Positions 9,092 through 18,903 are shown, counted from the first letter of the stretch. The stretch is DNA of 64,000 nt from Paraglaciecola polaris LMG 21857 (GCF_000315055.1 NZ_BAER01000023.1:116971-180970), one strand, 5' to 3'. Notes: generated by a model from the letters alone, not told the origin. Program-made: numbers and translations.

Positions 9092-9874
9092 GTGCCAGAA
9101 TCATTATCTGTAACCACCACCATCAACGGTGCCGTAGCCGTTATTCGTTTTAACCGCCCAGAGAAACTCAATGCTTTTGACGAAAGTCAGCGCAGCGCCT
9201 TTCGCGATGCAGCTGAGCGGGTGAACAGCGACGACGATATTCGCGTCGTGATTTTAACTGGGCAAGGCCGCGCGTTTAGTGCGGGAGCAGATTTATCGGA
9301 GTCTATGCCTGACGATCTCGATGTAGAGCAGGGGCTCATACTGTCTTATAAACCTGCCTTAATGGCCATAACACAGGCACCTAAACCTTGGATCAGCGCG
9401 GTCAATGGTGCCGCCGCAGGCATAGGCAGTGCCTTCGCCATGGCCTGTGACTTAACGGTTATGGGGAAAGGCGCTTATCTATATCAAGCCTTTAGCGCCA
9501 TTGGCTTGATACCCGATGGTGGTGCCACTTGGCACTTAGCCCACACGGTTGGTCGTAAACGTGCATATGAACTTATTGCGTTAGGCACCAAATTGGCGGC
9601 AGAAGATTGCCTTAGCTTAGGGCTATGTAACAAGGTAGTAAATGACGATGAACTACTCGAACAAAGTATATTGTTAGCCCAGCAACTTTGCCACAAAGCT
9701 CCCTTGTCACTGCGTTATGCCAAAGAAGCACTTAATCAGGCGATGCACAGCGATTTAAGCCAAACCATTAATCATGAAGCGAAATTACAAAATATCTGTG
9801 CCCATAGCGATGATGCAAAAGAAGGCAGTCGTGCTTTTTTAGCCAAACGCCCCGCACAATTCATCGGTAGTTAA
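9092..9874 (+). CDS. Enoyl-CoA hydratase/isomerase family protein, PaaG-like
   Basis: A 260-residue crotonase-fold protein starting at GTG 9092. Family landmarks are RPEKLNAF (22-29), the oxyanion-hole segment AFSAGADL (61-68) and NGAAAGIGSAFAMACDL (105-121). The two glutamates that act in classical enoyl-CoA hydratase are missing: by alignment their positions hold A114 and F134. Instead there is GLIPDGGATW with Asp142, the arrangement seen in PaaG-type ring-epoxide isomerases and related enoyl-CoA isomerases. Isomerase activity is therefore more likely than hydration. It lies 79 bases upstream of an acyl-CoA synthetase gene in the same orientation, suggesting a short fatty-acid or aromatic-acid catabolic operon. 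Confidence 0.85.
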   Translation: MPESLSVTTTINGAVAVIRFNRPEKLNAFDESQRSAFRDAAERVNSDDDIRVVILTGQGRAFSAGADLSESMPDDLDVEQGLILSYKPALMAITQAPKPWISAVNGAAAGIGSAFAMACDLTVMGKGAYLYQAFSAIGLIPDGGATWHLAHTVGRKRAYELIALGTKLAAEDCLSLGLCNKVVNDDELLEQSILLAQQLCHKAPLSLRYAKEALNQAMHSDLSQTINHEAKLQNICAHSDDAKEGSRAFLAKRPAQFIGS

Positions 9875-9953
9875 CGACGAGTTTCGACCACAAGTGACTT
9901 ATTTTTGCATGTTAGGGTTTTCCCCTAGTGTGATACTTAATTAGGAGAACGTT

Positions 9954-11597
9954 ATGGACAATACAACGGTTTTGCACAGTTTATTTGACGGCTATGCTGC
10001 TCATCCGGATAAACCTTTTTTTCATCAGCCGATTGAACGTAAGTGGCACACTTTCACTTGGGCTGATGTAGTACAGCAAGCCCAGCGTATTGCCCAAGGT
10101 CTTCATGCTCAAGGATTTGAAAAAGGTGACCGTATTGTCATTATGTCGAAAAACTGTGCTGAGTGGATCATTACAGATTTTGCCATTGCTATGGCAGGTA
10201 TGGTCAGCGTGCCAATTTATGCCACCGCTGGTGTTAATGTCATTGAGCACGTTATTAAACACAGTGGTGCCAAAGCGATTTTTGTCGGTAAGCTTGATAG
10301 CTTAGATGCAGCGAAACAAGCCATTCCCCAGTCGCTTTTAAGTATATCCTTCCCTTATCCTACAGTTGAATGCCATGAAAAATGGGGAGATTGGATAAAA
10401 GCATTCGAGCCAATTGAAAATCCTTACATGCCAAGTGCCGAAGACATGGCGACTATCTCTTATACTTCAGGTACCACGTCTTTGCCTAAAGGCGTGGTGC
10501 TATCTCATAAGAACTTTGCCTCTGCCGCGGACAACGTGATTACGTTATTTGAGATACGAGACGGCGATCGCTCAATCAGTTACTTACCCCTAACACACAT
10601 TACTGAGCGCAGTTTAGTGGCGGTTTTTGTGCGTCGGAAAGTGGAAGTTTATTTTACTGAAAATTTAAAAACGTTCGTTGCCGATATTCAACACGCCAGC
10701 CCGACTGGATTCTCTTCTGTGCCGCGTTTGTGGTCAGTGTTCCAAGCGCAAGTGATCAGCCAAGTGGGTGCTGAAAAGCTCGATAAAATGCTCAAGCTGC
10801 CCATTATCGGTAAATTAGTGGCGGGTAAAATCCGTAAAAAGCTCGGTCTACATAAAGCACGTACGTTTGGTTCAGGTGCAGCACCTATGTCAGAGTCAGT
10901 TTTGGCTTGGTATCACCGCCTCGGTATTCCCATCAATGAAGGGTGGGGCATGACCGAAACCACGGGTCTTGCCAGTGGCAACATGCCGTTTAGTCATGAA
11001 GACTTAGGCACCATAGGCAAGCCGATGCCTAACATTGAAATGAAGCTATCCGCTGATAGCGAAATACTCATTCGCGGTGATCTTGTGTTTTCAATGTATT
11101 ACAATGACGAGCAAGCCACCGCTGAAAACTTTGTCGATGGTTGGTTCAGAACCGGTGATGTGGCGACCATTACGTCTACTGGGGCATACAAAATTACCGG
11201 CCGTATTAAAGAGCAATTTAAAACCGCCAAGGGCAAATATGTGATGCCAGTCCCTATTGAAAGTTTGCTGTTTGCCAACTTAAATGTGGAGCAAGCTTGT
11301 GTGTTAGGGGCGGGACAAAAGCAACCTGTGGCCATGGTAGTGTTGAATCAATCATGTAAACGTAAAGCAAAAGATATCGTTCAATCCCTACAAGGCACCT
11401 TAGCCCAAGTAAACAGCCAGCTAGAGAGTCATCAGAGACTTGATTTCATCATGGTATGCAGCAATGGCTGGACGGTAGAAAACGATTTGCTGACCGCCAC
11501 CACTAAAGTGAAACGCAGTGATGTGGAGCGTCATTATAGTTGGTTGTTTGATGATACACGGCCTGACGGAATATTATGGGAAGAGGATTTGCACTAA
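9954..11597 (+). CDS. AMP-binding long-chain acyl-CoA synthetase
   Basis: A 547-residue member of the ANL adenylating family that activates a carboxylic acid to acyl-AMP and then acyl-CoA. The phosphate loop YTSGTTSLPKG (170-180), the A5 motif GWGMTETTG, the A7 segment DGWFRTGD and the hinge-lysine region GRIKEQFKTAKGKYVMP are all present. Architecture and length fit the long-chain fatty-acid ligases (FadD15/eukaryotic ACSL-like branch) better than short aryl-CoA ligases, but chain length is inferred. TTAGGAG precedes the ATG. The crotonase gene 79 bases upstream suggests co-transcription; the next gene is convergent. Confidence 0.88.
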   Translation: MDNTTVLHSLFDGYAAHPDKPFFHQPIERKWHTFTWADVVQQAQRIAQGLHAQGFEKGDRIVIMSKNCAEWIITDFAIAMAGMVSVPIYATAGVNVIEHVIKHSGAKAIFVGKLDSLDAAKQAIPQSLLSISFPYPTVECHEKWGDWIKAFEPIENPYMPSAEDMATISYTSGTTSLPKGVVLSHKNFASAADNVITLFEIRDGDRSISYLPLTHITERSLVAVFVRRKVEVYFTENLKTFVADIQHASPTGFSSVPRLWSVFQAQVISQVGAEKLDKMLKLPIIGKLVAGKIRKKLGLHKARTFGSGAAPMSESVLAWYHRLGIPINEGWGMTETTGLASGNMPFSHEDLGTIGKPMPNIEMKLSADSEILIRGDLVFSMYYNDEQATAENFVDGWFRTGDVATITSTGAYKITGRIKEQFKTAKGKYVMPVPIESLLFANLNVEQACVLGAGQKQPVAMVVLNQSCKRKAKDIVQSLQGTLAQVNSQLESHQRLDFIMVCSNGWTVENDLLTATTKVKRSDVERHYSWLFDDTRPDGILWEEDLH

Positions 11598-11655
11598 CCC
11601 TACAGCGTCTTTACCCACTGTGGACTGATTAGCATGCGCTGAATTTAGAGCAAGG

Positions 11656-12789
11656 CTAGTAACCGGTTAGCTCCATAAAGCCTTTACCGCTATGGGTGCC
11701 ACTAATGTTTAATGCTCCCTCGTAATACGCAAAGCGACCTGAGTTAAGCTGGTCGCTTTTATTGGCTTGCAGTTTAAGCTCAATATTTTTATTCGCTAGA
11801 CTCAGGCGCCAAGTCAAAGGAAATAATCGACCCGCCACCTGGGTTTGGCTGTGAGGCACCAGAGCTAATTCACTCGATGACAAGGCAGTAGAAGTGCCGT
11901 TGGGCTCGATATAACTGCCTGATATGTAGTCTGTTTGGCCTGGTAAACGCATGCGAAAAGCCATAATCTTGGCGCCGTTATCCAGATGTATAGAAAACCA
12001 ATCCCAGCCCGCAGTGCTAGTGTCCATAAGCTGTGAGCTCCACTCATGATCAAACCAACCTTGCCCTGTAAGTTGGTGTTCTTGACCGTTGACACGCAAC
12101 CCCCCGGTGACTTGAATAAACGGCTGACTGTAATAGTGCGAAGCCAAAGGCGGCGTGACTGACTTTACGCTATAACCTTTTTGCCCATGTAGCACAAAGG
12201 GCCCATGAGTGGACAGATGCAAACTAACCTCGATATCTTGTGCTGGTTGTTTCATCTGGGTATCAGGAATATTGCGGACAGTTATTGTTGAAGGGAATAG
12301 TAAGCCTTGTCCTTCGTCCGCTTGCCATTGCCAGTCATCTAAAAATAGGCTTAAAGGCTGCTCAGTCACACCCGCATTACCCACACCGCCTCGGGCGAAA
12401 CGCTCTGCAAACCAGTGTTTATTCTTGCTGTGTAAAGACACATGAGCCATGTAACTTTGCCCGTTGTCCCAAGCGTTGATTTGGTCACGGGTTTTAAAGC
12501 GAAATAAGGTCCACTGGAAGGCGTAGTCGGCGCCATTTTCATCGTGTAAATTAGCGGTTAGGTACCACCATTCCACACTGAAATCTGGATGGGCTAAGTG
12601 ATCTGCCGGCAGAGTGATCACATAATTTGGGCTAGCGGGTGTGCCCTTAACGGCCGGTGTTGAATCGGAAAATAAAACGCTTTTTGGGTCGCTGCCGACC
12701 GACTGATCGCTGCATGCGCCTAGCAGTAATACCATTATGGGGTATAGCGTAATCAAAGTCGCTAGCCTTAAAAAGCTTAACTTAGCCAT
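11656..12789 (-). CDS. AttH-like lipoprotein (CrtC/lipocalin-like fold)
   Basis: A 377-residue exported lipoprotein: signal peptide with lipobox LLGAC (Cys about 26) followed by the two-part AttH/CrtC-type lipocalin-like module. Typical features are HPDFSVEWWYLTANL near residue 66, FQWTLFRF, and GWFDHEWSSQ followed by GWDWFSIHLDNGAKIMAFRMR in the second half. COG5621 members are often called predicted hydrolases, without a demonstrated reaction; some relatives hydrate carotenoids. Its start overlaps the 3' end of the fused permease gene by 13 bases, with AAGGA eight bases before the ATG, so the two are translationally coupled. With the permease and ATPase it forms an AttEFGH-like export system. 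Confidence 0.85.
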   Translation of the reverse strand: MAKLSFLRLATLITLYPIMVLLLGACSDQSVGSDPKSVLFSDSTPAVKGTPASPNYVITLPADHLAHPDFSVEWWYLTANLHDENGADYAFQWTLFRFKTRDQINAWDNGQSYMAHVSLHSKNKHWFAERFARGGVGNAGVTEQPLSLFLDDWQWQADEGQGLLFPSTITVRNIPDTQMKQPAQDIEVSLHLSTHGPFVLHGQKGYSVKSVTPPLASHYYSQPFIQVTGGLRVNGQEHQLTGQGWFDHEWSSQLMDTSTAGWDWFSIHLDNGAKIMAFRMRLPGQTDYISGSYIEPNGTSTALSSSELALVPHSQTQVAGRLFPLTWRLSLANKNIELKLQANKSDQLNSGRFAYYEGALNISGTHSGKGFMELTGY

Positions 12790-15287
12790 CGAATATCCTT
12801 AATCAGCGGTTTGTTATTCGTCCACAATAAAGGCAACAGGATAATCACGCTGACCAGTAACAGACCCATAGCTGACACGGACGTAATTTGGCTAATGGAA
12901 ATATTCAAAGGATACGTCCAGTAGAACGCTTGTTTGTTGATAAAATTGATCAATAGCCAACTGAGCAATACGCCAAAGGGAATGGCAAATACCAGTGCCA
13001 GCAAACATAAAAAGAGATATTGCAGCAGCGAGAGTCCTTGCATCACCCAGCGGCTCACGCCCAAGGTACGCAGCAACGTCAGCTGGGGTTTGGTATCTTG
13101 CATTAATACGATGATCCCGCAAGCCAAAGAAATGGCGGCAACCAATAAGGTCACTATGTTGAGACTGTCGGTGATAATAAAAGTACGTTCAAACGTTGCC
13201 ATCGATAAATCGAGCAATTGATCGGCGCTATATAATTGTTGAGCGCGGTTAAAACCTTGCTGTTCAAGGTGCTCACTTAAGGTATTCATTTGCGCCGCGC
13301 TGGCATATAAAGCCAGCACATTTGAGCGTTTACTCTTATCGTCAAATAGTTTTGGCGGCAATAATATCTGCCCATAGGGATTGCCATAGTCATAGACGAT
13401 ACCGACTACTGCAAAAGCGCTTACGCCTGAATTCAGCGGCACTGATATAGATTGCCCTAGCTTAATCTTATTACGCAGGGCAAATTGCTGGTTTACATAA
13501 GCGCCTTGACCCGCGGCATATACCGCCCCCGCGTCGGGTAGCTGGCTTTGGGTTTTAAGCGCCGCAATAAAACTCGTGGCACTGGGGTGTGAATGCACCT
13601 GAATAGGCAAGCCTGCATATTGAGCCTTAAGCTCAAAGCGTTGCACTGCTTGAATATTCAGCCTTAGTTGTTTAATGCTGGTGGCCGCATCTATGTTGTC
13701 CGTCTGATACAGATAATAGTCGGCTATTAACCTCTGGTTGAGCCAATCATGGGTTGCTTGACGAAAGCTGTCGACCATCAAGTTCATACCGATATTGCTC
13801 ATCAGGGCAATAAAAAAAGCACAACAGGCTATTTTACTGCGCCCAGACAACCATAGGCTATGTTGCAGGCTCCAGTGCAATAGCGGCCAGCGCTTGGGCA
13901 CAAGTGCGCTTGTCGCGTTGAGTACATAAGGGTAGCAGGCAATCAAAACGAAACAGCCCGCCAAAATCAACAAAGCAATACCCATTAAACTGACCCGTAT
14001 CGTCTGGCTTAACCATAAGGTGATGGCTGCTGACACTAAAAGCAGCCAAGTCATGGGTGTAAACCAAAACGACTTAGCTGGGGAAGTCGAATCGGCGCGA
14101 TATAAAGTTTGATTAAGCTGTTTGACTGGCAATAGAGCGGCAAGGGTGATGCCCAGGGTGCTGAGTAATAAGACCTGCACGAACAAACTTAAATAAGAGA
14201 CCTCTGCAAAACCGACACTGACCCGAAATAGACTTTCTAGGGTAGCTTGAATACCTGGCGCTAAATAAAGGGCTAGTGTTACCCCAAAATAGACACCCAG
14301 GGCGGCTGCGAGCAAGGTTAATAGCCATAATTCGACCAGTTGGCCGGTTATTATGCTTAAGCGTGAAATTCCTAACTGGCGGAATATTTTGAGCATAGGT
14401 AAGCGCTGCATAATTAATAACTGGCAGGCATTCATTACGATAAATAGGCATACCACAAACATCAGTAATGCCATGGCGAGCAGGTTTAGTTTAAAACTGT
14501 CGCGCATGCCGGTGTTTTGCTCGGAGCTGGGCAAGGTCAACAGCGTTAAATGCGCTGGTAACAAACGACGGATATCGTTTAAACGCTGGGGGCTAATTTC
14601 CCCTACTAGCAGGATATCGCTGATGGGCGTATCGCCAAATTGCCGGGCAAAGAGGCTTATGTCCATCACGATTTCATTATCCATGTTGGCTAGATTGACT
14701 TGTTGTAACAAAGGTAAGTGCTGGCCCTGTGCTGTTGTGATAACAATGCTGTCGTCTATTTCTAAATGGTTAGGCACTTGTTCGCGTAATTTCGTATAAA
14801 GTCCTATAGAGATAAAAGCTGAATTCTGGGGAAGACTGGTGAGCTCAAGTGCTAGCTTAGATTGTTGCGATTGCCCTTGCTGACGTGTTTGCTTCTGCTG
14901 CTGGCTAGTTCGATAATTAAGCAGAGCTAGAGTATCAAAGCCAATAATATCAATGGGTTGATGGGTCAACGGTTGATGCTGCGCGCTATACAATATTGTT
15001 GATATCTGAGACACAGCCACCGCTTCTGTGATACCTAAGCGGTGCACTTGCGCGTAATCGAATTTACTCAGCTGTGGGGCAGACGCCGCGACCAGCTTGT
15101 ACTCAACCAAAGGCAGTAAACCCTGACCTTGCTGAGCGTAACTTTGCTGGGCGCCTTGATTGATAACCAGTACCGCACTGACGCCTAAGCAACCTATCAT
15201 CAGTGCCATATACAAGAGTGCCAAACGGAACCGGGCGCTGGGGTAACTTTGCAGCACAGTGCGTAAATACCAGAACAAGAGACGCAT
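12777..15287 (-). CDS. FtsX-family ABC transporter permease, AttF-AttG fusion type
   Basis: A permease of about 836 residues with the FtsX/MacB/LolCE arrangement twice: an N-terminal TM, a large periplasmic region, then three TMs near the middle, another periplasmic domain, and three C-terminal TMs. Att systems usually have two separate permeases of about half this size, so this is the fused form. I prefer the ATG at 15287 (MRLLFWYL), which lies one base after the ATPase stop codon; an in-frame ATG at 15314 would overlap the ATPase gene by 26 bases. Such exporters are mechanotransmitters that extract lipids, lipoproteins or peptides across the periplasmic face rather than move substrate through the membrane. 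Confidence 0.88.
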   Translation of the reverse strand: MRLLFWYLRTVLQSYPSARFRLALLYMALMIGCLGVSAVLVINQGAQQSYAQQGQGLLPLVEYKLVAASAPQLSKFDYAQVHRLGITEAVAVSQISTILYSAQHQPLTHQPIDIIGFDTLALLNYRTSQQQKQTRQQGQSQQSKLALELTSLPQNSAFISIGLYTKLREQVPNHLEIDDSIVITTAQGQHLPLLQQVNLANMDNEIVMDISLFARQFGDTPISDILLVGEISPQRLNDIRRLLPAHLTLLTLPSSEQNTGMRDSFKLNLLAMALLMFVVCLFIVMNACQLLIMQRLPMLKIFRQLGISRLSIITGQLVELWLLTLLAAALGVYFGVTLALYLAPGIQATLESLFRVSVGFAEVSYLSLFVQVLLLSTLGITLAALLPVKQLNQTLYRADSTSPAKSFWFTPMTWLLLVSAAITLWLSQTIRVSLMGIALLILAGCFVLIACYPYVLNATSALVPKRWPLLHWSLQHSLWLSGRSKIACCAFFIALMSNIGMNLMVDSFRQATHDWLNQRLIADYYLYQTDNIDAATSIKQLRLNIQAVQRFELKAQYAGLPIQVHSHPSATSFIAALKTQSQLPDAGAVYAAGQGAYVNQQFALRNKIKLGQSISVPLNSGVSAFAVVGIVYDYGNPYGQILLPPKLFDDKSKRSNVLALYASAAQMNTLSEHLEQQGFNRAQQLYSADQLLDLSMATFERTFIITDSLNIVTLLVAAISLACGIIVLMQDTKPQLTLLRTLGVSRWVMQGLSLLQYLFLCLLALVFAIPFGVLLSWLLINFINKQAFYWTYPLNISISQITSVSAMGLLLVSVIILLPLLWTNNKPLIKDIRWLS

Positions 15288-15288
15288 A

Positions 15289-15951
15289 TTAATTAGCCCG
15301 CGCCAGCTTGCCATCCATCATCAGGTAATGCTCTTGGGCCAGAGCTGCCACTGCGCTGCTATGGGTCACTACAACTAGGCTAGTTTGCAATCTGCGACAT
15401 TGCTCATAGAGCAGCTTGGCGACTTTGCTGCTGTTCTTATTATCTAAGTTGCCAGTGGGTTCATCAGCCAGCAATAACGCGGGTTTGTGAGACAGGGCTC
15501 TCGCGATGGCGACCCGTTGTTGTTCACCACCGGATAACTGATTAGGCCGTTTTTTACTGTGCTGGGCGATACCTAGCGCATCCAGTAATTGTGCAATATA
15601 GCCTGAATCAAGATTGTTGTTTAGCCGGGCCGGTAAACATAGATTGTCATAGACCGACAGACAATCGATCAGATTAAAGCGCTGGAATATCAAGCCCACT
15701 GTGGAGCGGCGGTAATGGTCGGCTTGGCGCTCGCCTATCGTGGTTAAATTCAGCTGGTTGACTGTTAGCTGACCGCTGTCAGGTTTGTCTAAGCCTGCAA
15801 GCATATGTAACAAGGTCGATTTGCCCGAACCAGACTCCCCTTGAATACTCATTTGTCCGCCGGGAGGCAAACTTACATCTAGCTCACTTAATACCACCTG
15901 ACGCCTATCGCCATCTTGATAGCTTTTACAAATTTTATGGGCCTGGATCAT
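15289..15951 (-). CDS. ABC transporter ATP-binding protein, LolD/MacB type (AttE-like)
   Basis: A 220-residue ATPase with Walker A GESGSGKST (38-46), Q-loop FQRFNL, signature LSGGEQQRVAIARAL, Walker B ALLLADEP and the H-loop VVTHS. The sequence class (MacB/LolD, which partner with FtsX-type permeases) matches the adjacent fused permease. It is first in a tightly packed operon of three genes (ATPase, permease, AttH-like lipoprotein), all on the minus strand. Confidence 0.92.
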   Translation of the reverse strand: MIQAHKICKSYQDGDRRQVVLSELDVSLPPGGQMSIQGESGSGKSTLLHMLAGLDKPDSGQLTVNQLNLTTIGERQADHYRRSTVGLIFQRFNLIDCLSVYDNLCLPARLNNNLDSGYIAQLLDALGIAQHSKKRPNQLSGGEQQRVAIARALSHKPALLLADEPTGNLDNKNSSKVAKLLYEQCRRLQTSLVVVTHSSAVAALAQEHYLMMDGKLARAN

Positions 15952-16453
15952 GGTGTTTGGCTGCTGACCGGTTAATGCTAAGGATCATTATATTAGCATG
16001 GGTTGTAATGAGCACTATGTGTTGCCGGATAAGCATTGGCATATTGATAACTGAAAAGGCTCGAGTCGACGAGATGTGACTTATGCACTGAATTCGTCCA
16101 TGTGTGAGAAAAGAATCATCTAATGGTAAGCTGGCTAGGCCAAAAATAGCCAAACTGACTTAACCTTGTCAGATTTTAGTCGTGGTTGCAGTCGAAAAAA
16201 TTTTTCCTTGTATATTCGCTTTACACACTTGTGCGCTAGCGTCTCAGGCAACATTCGAAATAGAAAAATAGGCTAAAAAATGCGAGTAATACAGAGTGAA
16301 GATGGCTTTTTAACGCTTGCTTAATCCCGCGTCAGGTTTTAATCGAATGCAGAAAAACCTAGAAAAACTAAAAATGATAGGCAGTAAATTACTCAGTTTT
16401 ATTTTAAGATCCACACGGTATTTTACCAAATTAAAGTCAAATGGAATCGCACA
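15952..16453. other. Divergent intergenic region
   Basis: Five hundred bases separating the minus-strand exporter operon from the Wzz-like gene. It must hold both promoters; no strong boxes were singled out. A 14-codon frame (16280-16324) is present upstream of the Wzz-like gene but has only a weak ribosome site. Confidence 0.5.
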
Positions 16454-18442
16454 ATGCCCTTTACAAATAAAGTTGATTATATTCCCAATATGCCTAGCGG
16501 TGGATACGATCCTCTTGCGGCGCAAGAACAAAAAAAAGTGCAAACAAAGCGTTGGCAGGTACTGGTCGGTGTGTTCCTTTTTGTTGTGACGATAGCTAAT
16601 ATTTTTATTTGGAGCAGGGCGCCTGAATTTCAGAGTCAGGCGATTATGCATTTCTCCTATACCACGCAAAATGCCCAAGAACTTGATTATATTGCTCAGC
16701 AACAACTTAGCCTTAACCAACAACGTTTGACTAGCAACAGTCTGTTGCAGGCCTTGTCCATAAAGTTACGTGAAGAGCATTTGATTGACCTTAACGTCCA
16801 GCAGTTGAGAGACATGCTTAGCGCAACGTCCAGTGAAACAGGACAAATAATAACCTTGCAAACTGCCGGGCCCGCTCCTGAACTGCTCAAATCCGTACTG
16901 CAGCAGTGGCTGTCATTGTATATGTCGTTACTTGAGCGGGAACGTGTTAGTAATGGCTCAGATGAAATACTGCTATATCAGCAGCAATTGACTGCACTGG
17001 AGCAAAAAATTGCTCAGCAGGAACAGGTTGTAGATGGGTTTTCGCAAGCCAACGATATTATATCTTTAGAGCGTACCGAGAATCGAATTCCAAACAAAAT
17101 AAAAGGATTGGGAGTGTCCTTAGATGAAGCCGAAGCACAGAAAGCGCAAGCACTCGCAGAGCTAGATAGTCTGAATGCGTCACTTGCTAATGGCCAACGG
17201 GTTGAACGTCCGGTTGATAAGGCGAATATTGATTTGAATCGCGCGGCCCTGCAAGAATTAGCGGCAGAGTTATCTGCACTGTCAGAAAAATATACCCAAG
17301 AATATTTGCAGCGGGATCCAGAGGTGGTTGCCAAACAACAAAAATTTATTACCCTAAGCGAAGACTTAGAACAGCAAATTGCTGACAGCCAGTTGTTGTA
17401 TTTGCAAGATTCCAAGCGCAATTTGGCCGTATCTGTGGGTAAAGTTAATGCCTTGCGAGAGCAATTGGCGGATGTCGAGAATCAGGCGCAAGGTTTCAAT
17501 CAAAAGTTAGAACAGTATCGTCGTTTAGATGAGGCTCTAAAAGAATTGCAATCACAGGCTCAAACCTTGAAAAACCAGCTTGTAGCACAGGAAGTGTCGA
17601 AGCCTTTTGACGCCAAAATAAGCATACTCGAACAGCCTTTTACGCCAGAATTTCCTACCGGCCCAAACTATTGGCAAGACACACTTATCAGTATTGTTGC
17701 TGCTATCGTGTTAGCCGTGATGGCACTGCTGCTTTTCAGTTTTGTTGTGCGGCAAAAGTCGTTACAAACTGGGGGAACTAACTTCGTGGTTTTACCCGGT
17801 CAACAGCACGGGAATCATTACCCGGAATTGCAAGGGGCTGAGCAGACTAAGTTAGGTGCTAGGGCTCAACCGTTGCAATTAGGCGAGCAGCACACTCAGC
17901 AGAGTAATATCCGTTTACTGACAACCGCCGAGTGCCAAGAGTTGTACCGTGTGGCAAATAAGCAAGCCAAGGTGGTTATCAGCTTATTACTAAGCGGGGT
18001 GAATGCTACCGAGCTTGGTAAAATTACCAAAGGCGATTTTGTGCAGGCATATACTCAGCTGCAAATAACAGGCGCATACGCTCGCCAAATAGAGTTGACG
18101 AGTCAATTGACGACAATTATCGAACAGCTTTGTGAAGGTCTGCAGGCGGATGATTTATTGTGGTCAAGTCCTCTGTCGATTGAAGATTTTTGCCAATTAG
18201 TCATCAACGCAGGACATGACGCAGAGTTACCTTTCCCTGAACAATTGTCTACCGAGGTTTTACGCCACACTTATTTAACTTATCTCGTTAGCCAGGGTGT
18301 GCGTCTAAATGATTTGGAACAACTTTCAGGTTATCTTCAACCTGCGGAATTGGCCAAATACCGCGTGGTTAATCGACATGGTAAGTCGGTAGATATCGAA
18401 CAGATAGAGACAATACTTCCCCACTCTGACGTTGACGCTTGA
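16454..18442 (+). CDS. Wzz/GumC-like polysaccharide co-polymerase with C-terminal tyrosine-recombinase-like domain
   Basis: A 662-residue inner-membrane protein. TM1 (about 35-53) and TM2 (about 411-433) bracket a long periplasmic region with predicted coiled coils (about 170-385, rich in Gln/Glu/Leu heptads) and a P-rich element before TM2 (FPTGPNYWQD), the hallmark of Wzz/GumC chain-length regulators. There is no cytoplasmic Tyr-kinase. Instead, residues about 485-660 resemble a tyrosine-recombinase catalytic domain: LTTAECQELY...SLLLSGVNATELGKIT matches box I, where the catalytic Arg is Asn517; EVLRHTYLTYLVSQGVRLNDLEQLSGYL matches box II with Arg604 kept, the preceding His changed to Glu and the later His to Tyr; Tyr636 sits at the nucleophile position. 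It is probably catalytically dead and acts as a binding domain. The gene is solitary, not in an EPS cluster. Confidence 0.75.
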   Translation: MPFTNKVDYIPNMPSGGYDPLAAQEQKKVQTKRWQVLVGVFLFVVTIANIFIWSRAPEFQSQAIMHFSYTTQNAQELDYIAQQQLSLNQQRLTSNSLLQALSIKLREEHLIDLNVQQLRDMLSATSSETGQIITLQTAGPAPELLKSVLQQWLSLYMSLLERERVSNGSDEILLYQQQLTALEQKIAQQEQVVDGFSQANDIISLERTENRIPNKIKGLGVSLDEAEAQKAQALAELDSLNASLANGQRVERPVDKANIDLNRAALQELAAELSALSEKYTQEYLQRDPEVVAKQQKFITLSEDLEQQIADSQLLYLQDSKRNLAVSVGKVNALREQLADVENQAQGFNQKLEQYRRLDEALKELQSQAQTLKNQLVAQEVSKPFDAKISILEQPFTPEFPTGPNYWQDTLISIVAAIVLAVMALLLFSFVVRQKSLQTGGTNFVVLPGQQHGNHYPELQGAEQTKLGARAQPLQLGEQHTQQSNIRLLTTAECQELYRVANKQAKVVISLLLSGVNATELGKITKGDFVQAYTQLQITGAYARQIELTSQLTTIIEQLCEGLQADDLLWSSPLSIEDFCQLVINAGHDAELPFPEQLSTEVLRHTYLTYLVSQGVRLNDLEQLSGYLQPAELAKYRVVNRHGKSVDIEQIETILPHSDVDA

Positions 18443-18903
18443 GTGCTTCTGACGACCTATTCGTGTTAACAAAAATAGGGACAACGGTATAGTTAATCCC
18501 AGCAGATAATGTTTCAAGAGGCGGGAAAATTTCCGGCCTTGCAAGCTTACCTTCCTAATTCTAGGCAACTGAATCTATGTAATAAGTGATTTCGCTTTGT
18601 TGTATGGCGAATTTACGCAGTGAATGAATAGCATTAGCCAACTGAACGGGTGAGACGCAATTGTTTTAGCTGTTTCGGTGTTATGTCGGAAATCAATATA
18701 TTTGCTTACATCTTTAGTCAGGTTCACCCCAGCATTTTTGCCTATTCAAAACTATTTATTGCCCGGTTTAACCCTGCCTTAACCCGCGTATTGTTAAGAT
18801 TTAGCCAATTGTAGGCTTTTACAATTTTTACCTATGGATAGCGCGAATGTTCGTTTGTCTTAAGCCTCGTCTTTTTTATTTACTTATTTAGGAACGCTCT
18901 ATT
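18443..18903. other. Intergenic region upstream of the RND operon
   Basis: Contains the promoter region of the efflux operon. The only structured element noted is an inverted repeat, AATTGTA (18807-18813) and TACAATT (18820-18826) with a 6-bp spacer, 78 bases before the adaptor gene; it could be a repressor operator. No regulator gene is adjacent. Confidence 0.4.

Noticed and set aside
14353..14799. 148-codon plus-strand frame inside the fused permease gene
   Set aside because: Antisense to conserved FtsX-type sequence, no ribosome site or family.
16454..18442. Active integrase at 16.4 kb marking an integrative element
   Set aside because: Key catalytic residues are replaced, the domain is tethered to two TMs, and no attachment-site repeats were seen.
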